This document shows, piece after piece, positions 8,937 through 18,356 of a stretch of 64,000 bases of DNA. This stretch comes from Streptomyces viridochromogenes DSM 40736. Lineage in GTDB: Bacteria; Actinomycetota; Actinomycetes; Streptomycetales; Streptomycetaceae. Position 1 is the stretch's first letter; every line of letters begins with the position of its first letter. The notes below the pieces were generated by a model. It was not told the origin of the DNA. It did not search any database and saw only the letters and a program-made list of their open reading frames with translations. Location: contig NZ_GG657757.1 in NCBI RefSeq assembly GCF_000158955.1, forward strand, positions 5,110,278-5,174,277, given 5' to 3'. The position numbers and the translations under genes were made by a program.

Positions 8937-10253
8937 ATGAGCGAACTGACATATCCGTACGAAGCACCGGCCTCGCAGGCTCTGTTCGACCGCGCGGAGG
9001 CCGTCACACCCGGTGGCGTGAACTCGCCGGTGCGGGCCTTCCGCGCCGTCGGCGGCACACCGCGGTTCATGGTGTCCGGTACCGGGCCGTATCTGACGGA
9101 CGCCGACGGGCGGGAGTACGTCGACCTCGTGTGTTCCTGGGGGCCCATGATCCTCGGGCACTCGCACCCCGAGGTCATCGCCGCCGTGCAGGACGCCGTC
9201 GCCCGCGGCACGTCCTTCGGCACGCCCGGCGAGGGTGAGGTCGCGCTCGCCGAGGAGATGGTCTCCCGCGTCGCGCCGCTGGAGCAGGTGCGGCTGGTGT
9301 CCAGCGGCACCGAGGCGACCATGTCGGCCATCCGGCTCGCGCGCGGGTTCACGCAGCGCACCAAGGTGATCAAGTTCGCCGGGTGCTACCACGGGCACGT
9401 CGACTCGCTGCTCGCCGCCGCCGGCAGCGGTGTCGCGACCTTCGCGCTGCCCGACACCCCGGGTGTCACCGGCGCCCAGGCCGGTGACACCGTCGTCCTG
9501 CCCTACAACGACCTCGACGCCGTGCGGGCCGCCTTCGCCGCCCACCCGGGCGAGATCGCCTGTGTGATCACCGAGGCCTCTCCGGGCAACATGGGCGTCG
9601 TGCCGCCCGCGGACGGCTTCAACCAGGGCCTCAAGGACCTCTGCGCCGAGAACGGCGCCCTCTACATCTCCGACGAGGTCATGACCGGCTTCCGCACCAG
9701 CCGCGCCGGCTGGTTCGGCGTCGACGGTGTCGTCCCCGACCTCATGACCTTCGGCAAGGTCATGGGCGGCGGCTTCCCGGCCGCGGCCTTCGGCGGGCGC
9801 GCCGACGTGATGGCGCACCTCGCTCCGGCCGGGCCCGTCTACCAGGCGGGCACCCTCTCCGGGAACCCCGTCGCCACCGCCGCAGGGCTCGCCCAGCTGC
9901 GGCTGCTGGACGACGCCGCCTACGAGAAGGTCGACGCCGTCTCGAAGCAGATCCAGGGGCTCGTCACCGACGCCCTGACCAAGGAGGGCGTCGCGCACAC
10001 CCTGCAGAACGCCTCCAACATGTTCTCGGTGTTCTTCACCGACCGTCCCGTGCGGAACTACGAGGACGCCAAGGCGCAGGAGTCGTTCCGCTTCACCGCC
10101 TTCTTCCACTCCCTGCTCGCGGACGGCGTCTACCTGCCGCCGTCGTCCTTCGAGTCGTGGTTCGTGTCCACCGCGCACGACGAGCGGGCCGTGCAGCGGA
10201 TCGCCGACGCCCTCCCGGCGGCGGCCCGAGCGGCCGCGGAGGCCACGGCATGA
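8937..10253 (+). CDS. hemL: Glutamate-1-semialdehyde 2,1-aminomutase
   Basis: PLP enzyme converting glutamate-1-semialdehyde to 5-aminolevulinate in C5-route tetrapyrrole synthesis. 438 residues, usual family length. N-terminal motif GGVNSPVRAFRAVGG and the PLP-lysine segment MTFGKVMGGGFPAAA are present, with Lys274 as the Schiff-base residue. ATG 8937 follows GGAGAAG. Its stop overlaps the next start (ATGA). Placement before cytochrome c maturation genes fits a haem-related neighbourhood. From memory, orthologous to SCO4469. Confidence 0.96.
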   Translation: MSELTYPYEAPASQALFDRAEAVTPGGVNSPVRAFRAVGGTPRFMVSGTGPYLTDADGREYVDLVCSWGPMILGHSHPEVIAAVQDAVARGTSFGTPGEGEVALAEEMVSRVAPLEQVRLVSSGTEATMSAIRLARGFTQRTKVIKFAGCYHGHVDSLLAAAGSGVATFALPDTPGVTGAQAGDTVVLPYNDLDAVRAAFAAHPGEIACVITEASPGNMGVVPPADGFNQGLKDLCAENGALYISDEVMTGFRTSRAGWFGVDGVVPDLMTFGKVMGGGFPAAAFGGRADVMAHLAPAGPVYQAGTLSGNPVATAAGLAQLRLLDDAAYEKVDAVSKQIQGLVTDALTKEGVAHTLQNASNMFSVFFTDRPVRNYEDAKAQESFRFTAFFHSLLADGVYLPPSSFESWFVSTAHDERAVQRIADALPAAARAAAEATA

Positions 10254-10963
10254 GCGACCTGAGCAACAAGGACAGCAGCGCCGGCGCCGAGGACGACATC
10301 ACCGTCGTCCACGTCATGCGGCACGGCGAGGTGGCCAACCCGGACGGCATCCTCTACGGGCGGCTGCCCGGCTACCACCTCTCCGAGCTGGGCCGGCGCA
10401 TGGCGGACCGGGTCGCCGAGCACCTGGCGTCCCGCGACGTGACCTACGTCGTCGCCTCCCCGCTGGAGCGGGCCCAGGAGACGGCGGAGCCGATCGCCAA
10501 GGCGCACGGGCTGGACCTCGCCACCGACGCGCGGCTGATCGAGGCCGGCAACATCTTCCAGGGGAAGACGTTCGGTGTCGGGGATGGGGCGCTGCGCAAT
10601 CCCGGCAACTGGAAGCACCTGGTCAACCCGTTCCGGCCGTCCTGGGGCGAGCCGTACGTCGACCAGGTGGTCCGGATGACGAGCGCGCTGAGCGCGGCGA
10701 AGGACCGGGCCCGGGGGCACGAGGCGGTCGTGGTCAGCCACCAGCTGCCGATCTGGATCGTCCGGTCGTACGTCGAGCGGCGGCGGCTGTGGCACGACCC
10801 GCGCAAGCGGCAGTGCACGCTCGCGTCGCTGACGACGTTCACGTACCAGGGCGACCGGATCGTCTCCGTCGGCTACACCGAGCCGGCCCGCGACCTGGTC
10901 CCGGCGCATCTCCTCGCCGGTGCCAAGCCGGTGAAGGGGCAGGCCAAGGCGTTCGGCGCGTGA
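10250..10963 (+). CDS. Histidine phosphatase family protein
   Basis: 237 residues from ATG 10250, overlapping the hemL stop by 4 bp with GGAGG upstream; the longer frame from 10157 lies inside hemL. The catalytic RHG motif is at residues 24-26 (VMRHGEV), with the second His in VVVSHQLPIW. This is the phosphoglycerate mutase-like fold; substrate unknown. Translational coupling to hemL suggests joint expression. Other possibilities include a sugar-phosphate or nucleotide phosphatase. Confidence 0.88.
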   Translation: MSDLSNKDSSAGAEDDITVVHVMRHGEVANPDGILYGRLPGYHLSELGRRMADRVAEHLASRDVTYVVASPLERAQETAEPIAKAHGLDLATDARLIEAGNIFQGKTFGVGDGALRNPGNWKHLVNPFRPSWGEPYVDQVVRMTSALSAAKDRARGHEAVVVSHQLPIWIVRSYVERRRLWHDPRKRQCTLASLTTFTYQGDRIVSVGYTEPARDLVPAHLLAGAKPVKGQAKAFGA

Positions 10964-11142
10964 GCCGCCCACGAGGCGCCTGAGCCGCCCACAAGGCGCG
11001 TAAGCAGCACACACGCCCCGTAAGCCCTTTCTGTTCGCTTCTGATCCCTTCGTTACGGAATCTGCAAGTTTCGAAGGAACCTCCCCGTTCTTCACGTCCT
11101 CTGACTGGGTGACCACCAGAGAACGTGACGAACGGGGATGCC

Positions 11143-12432
11143 ATGCGCCCTTACTCCCGCAGGGGAATGCTCGGACTCGGCGCGGGGGCCGCGGCCGCCG
11201 TCTCACTCGCCGGCTGCGGCGGCCTCACCGGGTCGGATGACTCCAGTCACGCCGATGGTTCCGGGGACTCCCCGAAGGGCGGCTCCAAGCCCAAGCCTGC
11301 CGCCCGGCCCATCGGCGACGGCTCCACCGCCTACACCGGCAAGCAGCCCCACCAGCCCGCGAAGCCCGAGCCGCTGGAGCCGGGTCAGACCCCGCCGCAG
11401 TTCGTCGTGTTCTCCTGGGACGGCGCCGGCGAGGTCGGCAACGGTCTCTTCCCGCGCTTCCTGGACCTGGCCAAGGAGCACGGCGCGAGCATGACCTTCT
11501 TCCTGTCCGGGCTGTACCTGCTGCCCGAGTCGAAGAAGCGCCTCTACGACCCGCCGAACAACCCGCGCGGTGCCTCCGACATCGGCTACCTCACCGACGA
11601 TCACGTCAAGGCGACCCTGAAGAACGTCCGCCGGGCGTGGCTGGAGGGCCATGAGATAGGCACCCACTTCAACGGGCACTTCTGCGGCGAGACCCACGGC
11701 TCGGTCAAGAACTGGACGCCCCAGCAGTGGCGCAGCGAGATCGACCAGGCGAAGTCCTTCGTGAAGGAGTGGCGCACCAACTCCGGCTGGACCGACCTGC
11801 CGTCGCTGCCGTTCGACTACGACAAGGAACTCGTCGGCGGCCGTACGCCCTGTCTGCTCGGCCAGGACAACCTGCTGCCCACCGCCCGCGAGCTCGGCTG
11901 GCGCTACGACGCCTCCTCGCCCGGCGGCCGCCAGGTGTGGCCCGTGAAGCGGCAGGGCATCTGGGATCTCCCGCTCCAGCAGATACCTTTTCCCGGCCGT
12001 AGCTTCGAGGTCCTCTCGATGGACTACAACATGCTGGCCAACCAGTCCCTGAACAGCACGAAGGCCCCGGCGCACAACTACCCGGGCTGGCGGGAGCAGT
12101 CGGCCCAGGCGTACATCCAGGGGTTCGAGCGGGCATATGAGACAAACCGGGCACCTCTCTTCATAGGCAACCACTTCGAACAGTGGAACGGCGGCATCTA
12201 CATGGACGCCGTGGAAGAGGCCTTCAAGCACATCGCGCGCGAGAAGGAGCAGGGCGCGGATGTGCGCCTCGTCTCCTTCCGGCAGTTCACCGACTGGCTG
12301 GACGTGCAGAAGCCCGAGGTGCTCGAAAAGCTCCGCACCCTCGAGGTCGGGCAGCAACCCGCGGGCGGTTGGGAGGGGTTCGTCGAGAAGACCCCCCAGG
12401 GGGCCGGGACACCCTCGGGGGACGCCGCCTGA
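11143..12432 (+). CDS. Polysaccharide deacetylase-like lipoprotein, Tat/Sec exported
   Basis: 429 residues from ATG 11143 (GGGGA 6 nt upstream; GTG 11125 is possible). The N-terminus has SRRGMLG followed by a hydrophobic stretch and lipobox LAGC, so it is probably exported and lipid-anchored. The NodB-like pattern is visible but altered: FSWDGAGE in place of the usual TFDDG, and a metal-binding pair in THFNGHF. A late IGNHFEQWNGG resembles the active-site His motif. It may deacetylate a cell-wall glycan or be a non-catalytic member. It precedes the thioredoxin/CcdA operon. Confidence 0.75.
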   Translation: MRPYSRRGMLGLGAGAAAAVSLAGCGGLTGSDDSSHADGSGDSPKGGSKPKPAARPIGDGSTAYTGKQPHQPAKPEPLEPGQTPPQFVVFSWDGAGEVGNGLFPRFLDLAKEHGASMTFFLSGLYLLPESKKRLYDPPNNPRGASDIGYLTDDHVKATLKNVRRAWLEGHEIGTHFNGHFCGETHGSVKNWTPQQWRSEIDQAKSFVKEWRTNSGWTDLPSLPFDYDKELVGGRTPCLLGQDNLLPTARELGWRYDASSPGGRQVWPVKRQGIWDLPLQQIPFPGRSFEVLSMDYNMLANQSLNSTKAPAHNYPGWREQSAQAYIQGFERAYETNRAPLFIGNHFEQWNGGIYMDAVEEAFKHIAREKEQGADVRLVSFRQFTDWLDVQKPEVLEKLRTLEVGQQPAGGWEGFVEKTPQGAGTPSGDAA

Positions 12433-12444
12433 AATGCGGTTTTC

Positions 12445-12465
12445 CGCCCGCAAGGGGGGCGGGCG
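12445..12465 (+). terminator. Hairpin after the deacetylase-like gene
   Basis: CGCCCGC and GCGGGCG pair (7 bp) around a 7-nt purine loop, 13 nt after the stop and before the thioredoxin gene. Confidence 0.5.
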
Positions 12466-12498
12466 AGAGCCCCAGAACGGGCATGCGAAACTTTTCAC

Positions 12499-13128
12499 AT
12501 GAGTGCCGCCAGCCGCGCCCCCCTGCGCTCGAACCGCACCCGCCGCGTCCGCCGTAACGCCGCGCTGACCGCCGGTCTCGCCGCGACCGCGCTGCTCGTC
12601 TCCGCGTGCGGCTCCGGCGGCACCTCCGGCGGGGGCGGCAACACCAACTTCGTCACCGGCGGCGACGGCACCGCCACGGTCGCCAAGGGGGAGCGCACCC
12701 CCGCCCCCGACCTGTCCGGCAAGACCATCGCCGGCAAGACGCTCGACGTCGCCGACTACAAGGGCAAGGTCGTCGTCCTCAACGTGTGGGGCTCCTGGTG
12801 CAACCCCTGCCGTGCCGAGGCCAAGTACTTCGCGAAGGTCTCCAAGGAGTACGCCGGCAAGGGCGTGCAGTTCGTCGGGATCAACACCCGGGACACCTCC
12901 ACCGGCGCCGCGCTCGCCTTCGAGAAGGACTGGGGCATCACCTACCCCAGCCTCTACGACCCGACCGGCAAGCTGCTGCTGCGCTTCAAGAAGGGCACCC
13001 TCAACCCGCAGGCGATCCCCTCCACCCTCGTCCTCGACCGGGACGGGAAGGTCGCGGCACGCTCGCTGTCCGCGCTCAGCGAGGAACGCCTGCTGAAGAT
13101 GCTCAAGCCGGTCGTCGCGGAGAAGTGA
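12499..13128 (+). CDS. TlpA/ResA-like thioredoxin lipoprotein
   Basis: Extracytoplasmic thiol-disulfide protein likely reducing apocytochrome c haem-binding cysteines. 209 residues; basic N-terminus, hydrophobic segment and lipobox LVSAC make it a lipoprotein. The thioredoxin fold carries WGSWCNPCRAE (Cys101-Cys104) and the cis-Pro segment AIPSTLVLD. ATG 12499 has no convincing Shine-Dalgarno, so leaderless or weak initiation is possible. It is first in the run with ccdA, resB and ccsB, which defines its role as the CcsX/ResA partner. Confidence 0.9.
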   Translation: MSAASRAPLRSNRTRRVRRNAALTAGLAATALLVSACGSGGTSGGGGNTNFVTGGDGTATVAKGERTPAPDLSGKTIAGKTLDVADYKGKVVVLNVWGSWCNPCRAEAKYFAKVSKEYAGKGVQFVGINTRDTSTGAALAFEKDWGITYPSLYDPTGKLLLRFKKGTLNPQAIPSTLVLDRDGKVAARSLSALSEERLLKMLKPVVAEK

Positions 13129-13129
13129 C

Positions 13130-13903
13130 GTGACGGACGTCACCCTTCTCGCCGCGGCGACCGATCCCAACCAGACCGTGCTCAACGGCGCCCTGCTGGC
13201 GGCGCTGCCCCTCGCGCTGCTGGGCGGCCTGGTCTCCTTCTTCTCGCCGTGCGTGCTGCCGCTGGTCCCCGGCTACCTCTCCTACGTGACCGGCGTCACC
13301 GGCACCGATCTCGCCGACGCCCGGCGCGGCCGGATGGTCGCGGGCGCCTCGCTGTTCGTCGTGGGCTTCACCGTCGTGTTCGTGTCCGGCGGGGCCCTGT
13401 TCGGCTACTTCGGGGCGACGCTCCAGCAGGAACAGGGTGTCCTGTCCAAGGTGCTGGGCGCACTCATGATCCTCATGGGCGTGTTCTTCATGGGACTGAT
13501 GCCCTGGATGAGCCAGCGGGAGTTCCGCTTCCACCGCAGGCCCGTGACGGGACTGGTCGGCGCACCCCTGCTCGGCGCGCTCTTCGGCATCGGCTGGACC
13601 CCCTGCATCGGCCCCACCCTCGCCTCCGTGCTCGCCCTGTCCTCGCAGCAGTCCAGCGCGGGCCGCGGTGCCATACTGACCGTCGCGTACTGCCTGGGCC
13701 TCGGTGTGCCATTCGTGCTCGCCGCGGTCGCCCTGCGCAAGGCGCTCGGCGCCTTCGGCTGGGTCAAGCGTCACTACGTCTGGGTGATGCGGCTCGGCGG
13801 CACCATGATGATCATCACCGGTCTGCTTCTGCTGACGGGCGTCTGGAACACCCTCGTGCAGCACATGCAGTCCTGGTCCGCCGGATTCACTGTGGGGATC
13901 TGA
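13130..13903 (+). CDS. ccdA: Cytochrome c biogenesis protein CcdA
   Basis: Membrane electron conduit passing reductant from cytoplasmic thioredoxin to the ResA-like protein. 257 residues with about six hydrophobic segments. The two redox cysteines lie in FFSPCVLPLVPGY (Cys41) and GIGWTPCIGPT (Cys159). GTG 13130 starts 1 bp after the thioredoxin stop with GGAGAAG upstream, indicating translational coupling. Confidence 0.95.
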   Translation: MTDVTLLAAATDPNQTVLNGALLAALPLALLGGLVSFFSPCVLPLVPGYLSYVTGVTGTDLADARRGRMVAGASLFVVGFTVVFVSGGALFGYFGATLQQEQGVLSKVLGALMILMGVFFMGLMPWMSQREFRFHRRPVTGLVGAPLLGALFGIGWTPCIGPTLASVLALSSQQSSAGRGAILTVAYCLGLGVPFVLAAVALRKALGAFGWVKRHYVWVMRLGGTMMIITGLLLLTGVWNTLVQHMQSWSAGFTVGI

Positions 13904-13906
13904 TCC

Positions 13907-15652
13907 ATGAGCAAGACCACCGCCTCCGACCCGGCCCCGTCCGCCGCGGAGAACCAGGACCTGGGTGAGGCAGGCGCCCAGCTGTCCACCGCCCCCACGG
14001 AAGACCCGCCCAACCTGCCCTCCCTCGGCGTCATCGGCTGGGCCCGCTGGTTCTGGCGGCAGCTGACCTCCATGCGGGTCGCGCTGCTGCTCCTGCTGCT
14101 GCTCTCCCTCGGCGCGATCCCCGGCTCCCTCATCCCGCAGTCCGGCCAGGACGAGACGAAGGTCGCCGACTTCCGCAAGAACAACCCCACCCTCGGCGAC
14201 GTCTACGACAAGCTCGGGCTGTTCCACGTCTACAGCTCGGTGTGGTTCTCCGCGATCTACATCCTGCTGTTCGTCTCCCTCATCGGCTGCATCGTGCCCC
14301 GCACCTGGCAGTTCGTGGGCCAGCTGCGCGGCCTCCCGCCGGGCGCGCCCAAGCGGCTGACCCGGCTGCCCGCCCACACCACCTGGCGCACCACGGCCGA
14401 GCCGGAGCAGGTCCACACGGCCGCCCTGGCCCTGCTGAAGAAGCGCCGCTTCCGCGCCCACCTCACCGGCGGCTCCGTCGCCGCCGAGAAGGGCTACCTG
14501 CGCGAACTGGGCAACCTCCTCTTCCACGTCGCCCTGATCGTGATGCTGGTCGCCTTCGCCTGGGGCCAGCTGTACAAGTCCGAGGGCAACAAGCTGGTCG
14601 TGGAGGGCGACGGCTTCTCCAACACCCTCACCCAGTACGACGACTTCAAGTCCGGCAACCTCTTCACCGCCGACGACCTGGTGCCCTTCAGCTTCAACCT
14701 GAAGAAGTTCACCGGCACCTACGAGCGCACCGGCCCCAACAAGGGCACCCCGCGCACCTACCAGGCGGCCCTCGACTACAGCACGGGCCCCTACGGCAAG
14801 GACCGGAAGGCCACCGTCAAGGTCAACCACCCGCTGGAGATCGGCGACTCCAAGGTCTACCTGGTCAGCCACGGCTACGCCCCCGTCATCACGGTCCGCG
14901 ACGGCAAGGGCAAGGTCATCTACGACAGCGCGGTCCCGCTGCTGCCGCTCGACGCCAACGTCACCTCCTCCGGCGCCGTGAAGGTCCTCGACGGCTACCG
15001 CGACCCGCAGGGCAAGAAGGAACAGCTCGGCTTCAACGCGTTCCTCGTGCCCACCTTCGGCGGCGCCGCCAGCGGCACGATGCTGTCGCAGTTCCCCGCG
15101 CTGGACTCTCCGGTGCTCGCGCTGTCCGCCTACCACGGCGACCTGGGGGCCGACTCCGGCATCCCGCAGAGCGTGTACCAGATGGACAAGACCAACATGA
15201 AGGAGTTCAAGGACTCCAAGGGCAAGCTGTTCAAGAAGCTGCTGCGGCCCGGCGAGACCATGAAGCTCCCGAACGGCGCCGGTTCGGTCACCTTCGGCAA
15301 GGACATCAAGGAGTGGGCCGGCTTCCAGGTCGTCCAGGCGCCCGGCAGCGGCTGGGCCCTCGGCGGGTCCATCGCCGCCATCGGCGGCCTCGCCGCCTCA
15401 CTGTTCATCCAGCGCCGTCGCGTCTGGGTGCGCGCGGTCAAGGGCGCCGACGGCGTCACCGTCGTCGAGATGGCCGGCCTCGGCCGCAGCGAGTCCGCCA
15501 AGGTCCCCGAGGAGCTGGGGGACCTCGCCGGGATCCTCTACGACGAGACGCCCGCCGCGCCCGGGCCCGACGACCCCGCAGATTCCCCCGACCCCGACCA
15601 GGAGCCGGGTACCGACACCTCTGTACCTGCCGAAGGGGCTGAGAAGCAGTGA
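13907..15652 (+). CDS. resB: Cytochrome c biogenesis protein ResB
   Basis: Half of the System II (ResB-CcsA) haem transport and ligation machine. 581 residues: cytoplasmic N-terminus, helices near residues 60-75 and 115-130, a third near 205 (NLLFHVALIVMLVAFAWG), a large extracytoplasmic domain, and a final helix near residue 485 (GSIAAIGGLAASLFI). The motif GSLIPQSGQ after the first helix is typical. It starts 3 bp after ccdA and overlaps the ccsB start (GTGA). Confidence 0.94.
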   Translation: MSKTTASDPAPSAAENQDLGEAGAQLSTAPTEDPPNLPSLGVIGWARWFWRQLTSMRVALLLLLLLSLGAIPGSLIPQSGQDETKVADFRKNNPTLGDVYDKLGLFHVYSSVWFSAIYILLFVSLIGCIVPRTWQFVGQLRGLPPGAPKRLTRLPAHTTWRTTAEPEQVHTAALALLKKRRFRAHLTGGSVAAEKGYLRELGNLLFHVALIVMLVAFAWGQLYKSEGNKLVVEGDGFSNTLTQYDDFKSGNLFTADDLVPFSFNLKKFTGTYERTGPNKGTPRTYQAALDYSTGPYGKDRKATVKVNHPLEIGDSKVYLVSHGYAPVITVRDGKGKVIYDSAVPLLPLDANVTSSGAVKVLDGYRDPQGKKEQLGFNAFLVPTFGGAASGTMLSQFPALDSPVLALSAYHGDLGADSGIPQSVYQMDKTNMKEFKDSKGKLFKKLLRPGETMKLPNGAGSVTFGKDIKEWAGFQVVQAPGSGWALGGSIAAIGGLAASLFIQRRRVWVRAVKGADGVTVVEMAGLGRSESAKVPEELGDLAGILYDETPAAPGPDDPADSPDPDQEPGTDTSVPAEGAEKQ

Positions 15653-16749
15653 CTCTCGCCGCCGCAACCGATCTTGCCGCCGCCACCAACGAGAACCTCG
15701 CGAACATCAGCAACACGCTGATCTACTCGGCCATGGCCGTCTACACCCTGGCCTTCTTCGCGTACATCGCCGAATGGCTCTTCGGTAGCCGCAGCAAGGT
15801 CGCCAAGACCGCCGCCGCGCTCACCGCCGAACCGGCGGCGGCGAAGAAGGGGCCCGCCGTCACCGTCAACCAGGCCGGCGGCACCGCCGTCCTGGAGCGG
15901 CCGAAGGTCACCGTGCGGGCCGCGTCCGGCCGGCGGGACGTGCCGGACGGTCCGGGGGCGCACGGCGGTGACGAGCAGGGCGACCTCTACGGCCGGATCG
16001 CCGTCTCCCTCACCGTGCTCGGCTTCCTGATCGAGCTGGGCGGCGTGGTCGCCCGCGCGGCCTCGGTGGAGCGGGCGCCGTGGGGCAACATGTACGAGTT
16101 CAACATCACGTTCTCCACGGTCGCCGTCGGCACGTACCTCGCGCTGCTGGCGCTCCGCAAGAACGTCCGCTGGCTCGGCCTGTTCCTCATCACCACGGTC
16201 CTGCTGGACCTCGGACTCGCGGTCACCGTCCTCTACACCGCCAGCGACCAGCTGGTCCCCGCCCTGCACTCGTACTGGCTGTACATCCACGTCTCGACGG
16301 CGATCCTGTGCGGCGCGGTCTTCTACGTCGGCGCGGTCTCCACGATCCTGTACCTCTTCAAGGACTCCCACGAGACGAAGCTCGCGGGCGGCGGCACCCC
16401 CGGCACCTTCGCGACCTCGGTCCTGGAGCGGCTGCCCTCCGCGGCCTCCCTCGACAAGTTCGCCTACCGCGTCAACGCCGCCGTGTTCCCGCTGTGGACG
16501 TTCACGATCATCGCGGGCGCCATCTGGGCCGGTGACGCCTGGGGCCGCTACTGGGGCTGGGACCCCAAGGAGACCTGGGCCTTCATCACCTGGGTCGCCT
16601 ACGCCGGCTACCTGCACGCCCGCGCCACCGCCGGCTGGAAGGGCCGCAAGGCCGCCTACCTGGCCCTGATCGCCTTCGGCTGCTGGCTGTTCAACTACTA
16701 CGGCGTGAACATCTTCGTCTCCGGCAAGCACTCGTACGCGGGCGTGTAA
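15649..16749 (+). CDS. ccsB: Cytochrome c biogenesis protein CcsB (CcsA family)
   Basis: Haem-handling membrane protein that with ResB attaches haem to apocytochrome c. 366 residues, multiple membrane segments. The WWD-type haem motif appears as WGRYWGWDPKETWAFITW, and conserved His residues occur in LHSYWLYIHV and near the C-terminus (GKHSYAGV). GTG 15649 overlaps the resB stop; a variable cytoplasmic insert (residues ~50-105) separates the first helix from the core. Confidence 0.95.
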   Translation: MTLAAATDLAAATNENLANISNTLIYSAMAVYTLAFFAYIAEWLFGSRSKVAKTAAALTAEPAAAKKGPAVTVNQAGGTAVLERPKVTVRAASGRRDVPDGPGAHGGDEQGDLYGRIAVSLTVLGFLIELGGVVARAASVERAPWGNMYEFNITFSTVAVGTYLALLALRKNVRWLGLFLITTVLLDLGLAVTVLYTASDQLVPALHSYWLYIHVSTAILCGAVFYVGAVSTILYLFKDSHETKLAGGGTPGTFATSVLERLPSAASLDKFAYRVNAAVFPLWTFTIIAGAIWAGDAWGRYWGWDPKETWAFITWVAYAGYLHARATAGWKGRKAAYLALIAFGCWLFNYYGVNIFVSGKHSYAGV

Positions 16750-16756
16750 GCCCCGT

Positions 16757-16808
16757 ACGCCGAAGGCCGGTTCGAGCGACCTGAGTCACTCGAACCGGCC
16801 TTCGGCGT
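16757..16808. terminator. Perfect 20-bp bidirectional terminator hairpin
   Basis: ACGCCGAAGGCCGGTTCGAG (16757-16776) and its exact complement (16789-16808) enclose a 12-nt loop. It lies between the convergent ccsB and condensation-domain genes and serves both strands. Confidence 0.9.
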
Positions 16809-16823
16809 TCCCGGCCGGGCCCG

Positions 16824-18215
16824 CTAGACCTGCCCGACCGTGCCCGTCACGATGTCCCGCAGCCGCTCGACGTACAGCCGCAGGTTCTTCTGCGCGATGT
16901 CCGTGTCCGGGTAGCGGCCCGCGAACCACAGGCCCTCGTGGAGGCGGGTGATCCAGGCGCAGACCTGGTCGCCGTAGGAGACCCTGAGCAGGCCGTACGC
17001 CTTCTGGTCCGTCCACGCCTCGGAGCCGGGGATGCCACGGGTGTCGACGAACGAGACGATCGAGTACAGGTCGGGGGAGGTGGGGCGGAAGTCCGCCCCG
17101 AGGAGGTGCAGCACGCGGGCGAGCGGGATGCGGGCCAGCCGGCGGTTGGCCTGGAGAGCGGCGCGCACGGTGCGCAGCGCGCTCGGGAAGTCGGAGGCCT
17201 CCGACATGGGGACCTCGATCGGGGCGCCGCCCACGTACCAGCCGACCGACTGCGACCACTGGGACTTCACCCGGGTGTGGAACGGCACGACCGTGCGGTA
17301 GACGGGCTCTCCGCCGATCTCGTGGACGATCAGGGCGGTGGCCGCGAGGACACCGACCAGGCTCCCGCCGTACGGGCGGCAGTACGCCTCGAACGCGGCG
17401 GCGGCGTCCGCGTCCGCCATCATCTCCCGCATGAACTTCTGCGTGGGCAGCCCGCCCTCGGGGTCCAGGCCCAGGTCGACGGGGAAGCTCGGCAGCCGTC
17501 CGTCGCAGCGCTGGATGAACTCCCGCCAGCGGGCGACGATGTCGTGGTCCGCGTCGATACGGTCGGCGTCCGCCCGCTCGGCCTCGCAGAAGTCGACGTA
17601 ACTGCTCACCGGCTCCGGCCCGACCGCGCTGCCCGCGAGCCCGGCCCGGTACAGCTCGTGGATCTCGGCGGGGATGCGGTGGATGGAGTAGGCGTCGACG
17701 TTGCTGTGGTCGAAGGCCATGTACACGCTGGTGCAGTCGTCCCGGACGACCGCCGTGTAGATGAGGTTGGGCCAGCGCAGGGCGTCCGCCGTGGTGTCGA
17801 AGCGGTCCTGGAGGTGCTGGGCCAGGGCCGCCGCGTCGGTGAAGTCGCCGACCTCCTCGCGGTGCAGGGACACCGAGGAGGCGTCGAGCGTGAAGCGGCG
17901 GATCGAGTCGCCGGGCCCGCCCGCCCAGCGGAAGCCGCTGCGCAGTGTCTCGTGCCGCAGGGTCCAGCCGCGCAGCGCCTCACCCAGCGCGTCCAGATCC
18001 GCCCGCCCCGGGATGTCGAACGCCGCGCCCAGCCAGGTCGGCACGAACAGGCCGTCCTCGCGCACGGACCGCGCCGTGCGGATGTGCGACTCCTGGATGT
18101 ACGCCGGAGGTCTGGAGTCCTCGGGCAAGGCCTTCGCCGTCGCGACGGTCGCGGGGCTGAGCGTCCATTCGACGAGTCGCCCAGGTCGCACCTCGCAGCG
18201 CTGGATGTCGGTCAT
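16824..18215 (-). CDS. Stand-alone condensation-domain (acyltransferase-like) protein
   Basis: 463 residues from ATG 18215 (MTDIQRCEVRPG); the frame open to 18323 reads into upstream non-coding DNA. The fold is that of NRPS condensation/PapA-type acyltransferases: RHETLRSGF near residue 105, and the active-site region YMAFDHSNVDAYS. There the canonical HHxxxDG appears as DHSNVDA, so the catalytic second His and the Asp remain but the first His and the Gly are replaced. No carrier or adenylation domain is attached. Possibly couples an acyl or amino group to an unknown acceptor. Neighbours are a MerR regulator and a UvrA-like protein. Confidence 0.8.
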   Translation of the reverse strand: MTDIQRCEVRPGRLVEWTLSPATVATAKALPEDSRPPAYIQESHIRTARSVREDGLFVPTWLGAAFDIPGRADLDALGEALRGWTLRHETLRSGFRWAGGPGDSIRRFTLDASSVSLHREEVGDFTDAAALAQHLQDRFDTTADALRWPNLIYTAVVRDDCTSVYMAFDHSNVDAYSIHRIPAEIHELYRAGLAGSAVGPEPVSSYVDFCEAERADADRIDADHDIVARWREFIQRCDGRLPSFPVDLGLDPEGGLPTQKFMREMMADADAAAAFEAYCRPYGGSLVGVLAATALIVHEIGGEPVYRTVVPFHTRVKSQWSQSVGWYVGGAPIEVPMSEASDFPSALRTVRAALQANRRLARIPLARVLHLLGADFRPTSPDLYSIVSFVDTRGIPGSEAWTDQKAYGLLRVSYGDQVCAWITRLHEGLWFAGRYPDTDIAQKNLRLYVERLRDIVTGTVGQV

Positions 18216-18356
18216 TCGCACAGGGCGTCTCCGTTCGCAGGTGGGATAGACCCGACCAAAGGAATGGCGAACCCGCCACCGACGACACCGGGTGTCGCCG
18301 GTTTTCAACGATTCGGATGGCATCTCGAACGGCGATACGAACCCTGACCGGTGCGC

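Noticed and set aside
11203..13185. 660-codon minus-strand ORF spanning two genes and their gap
   Set aside because: Crosses the lipoprotein and thioredoxin genes on the other strand, with no ribosome site and no motif.
13103..15136. 677-codon minus-strand ORF across ccdA and resB
   Set aside because: Gln/Gly/Asp-rich antisense translation of well-supported genes.
16757..16808. tRNA T-arm (GGTTCGAG)
   Set aside because: The sequence is one arm of a perfect 20-bp hairpin and no cloverleaf or anticodon arm surrounds it. I found no tRNA or rRNA genes in the window.
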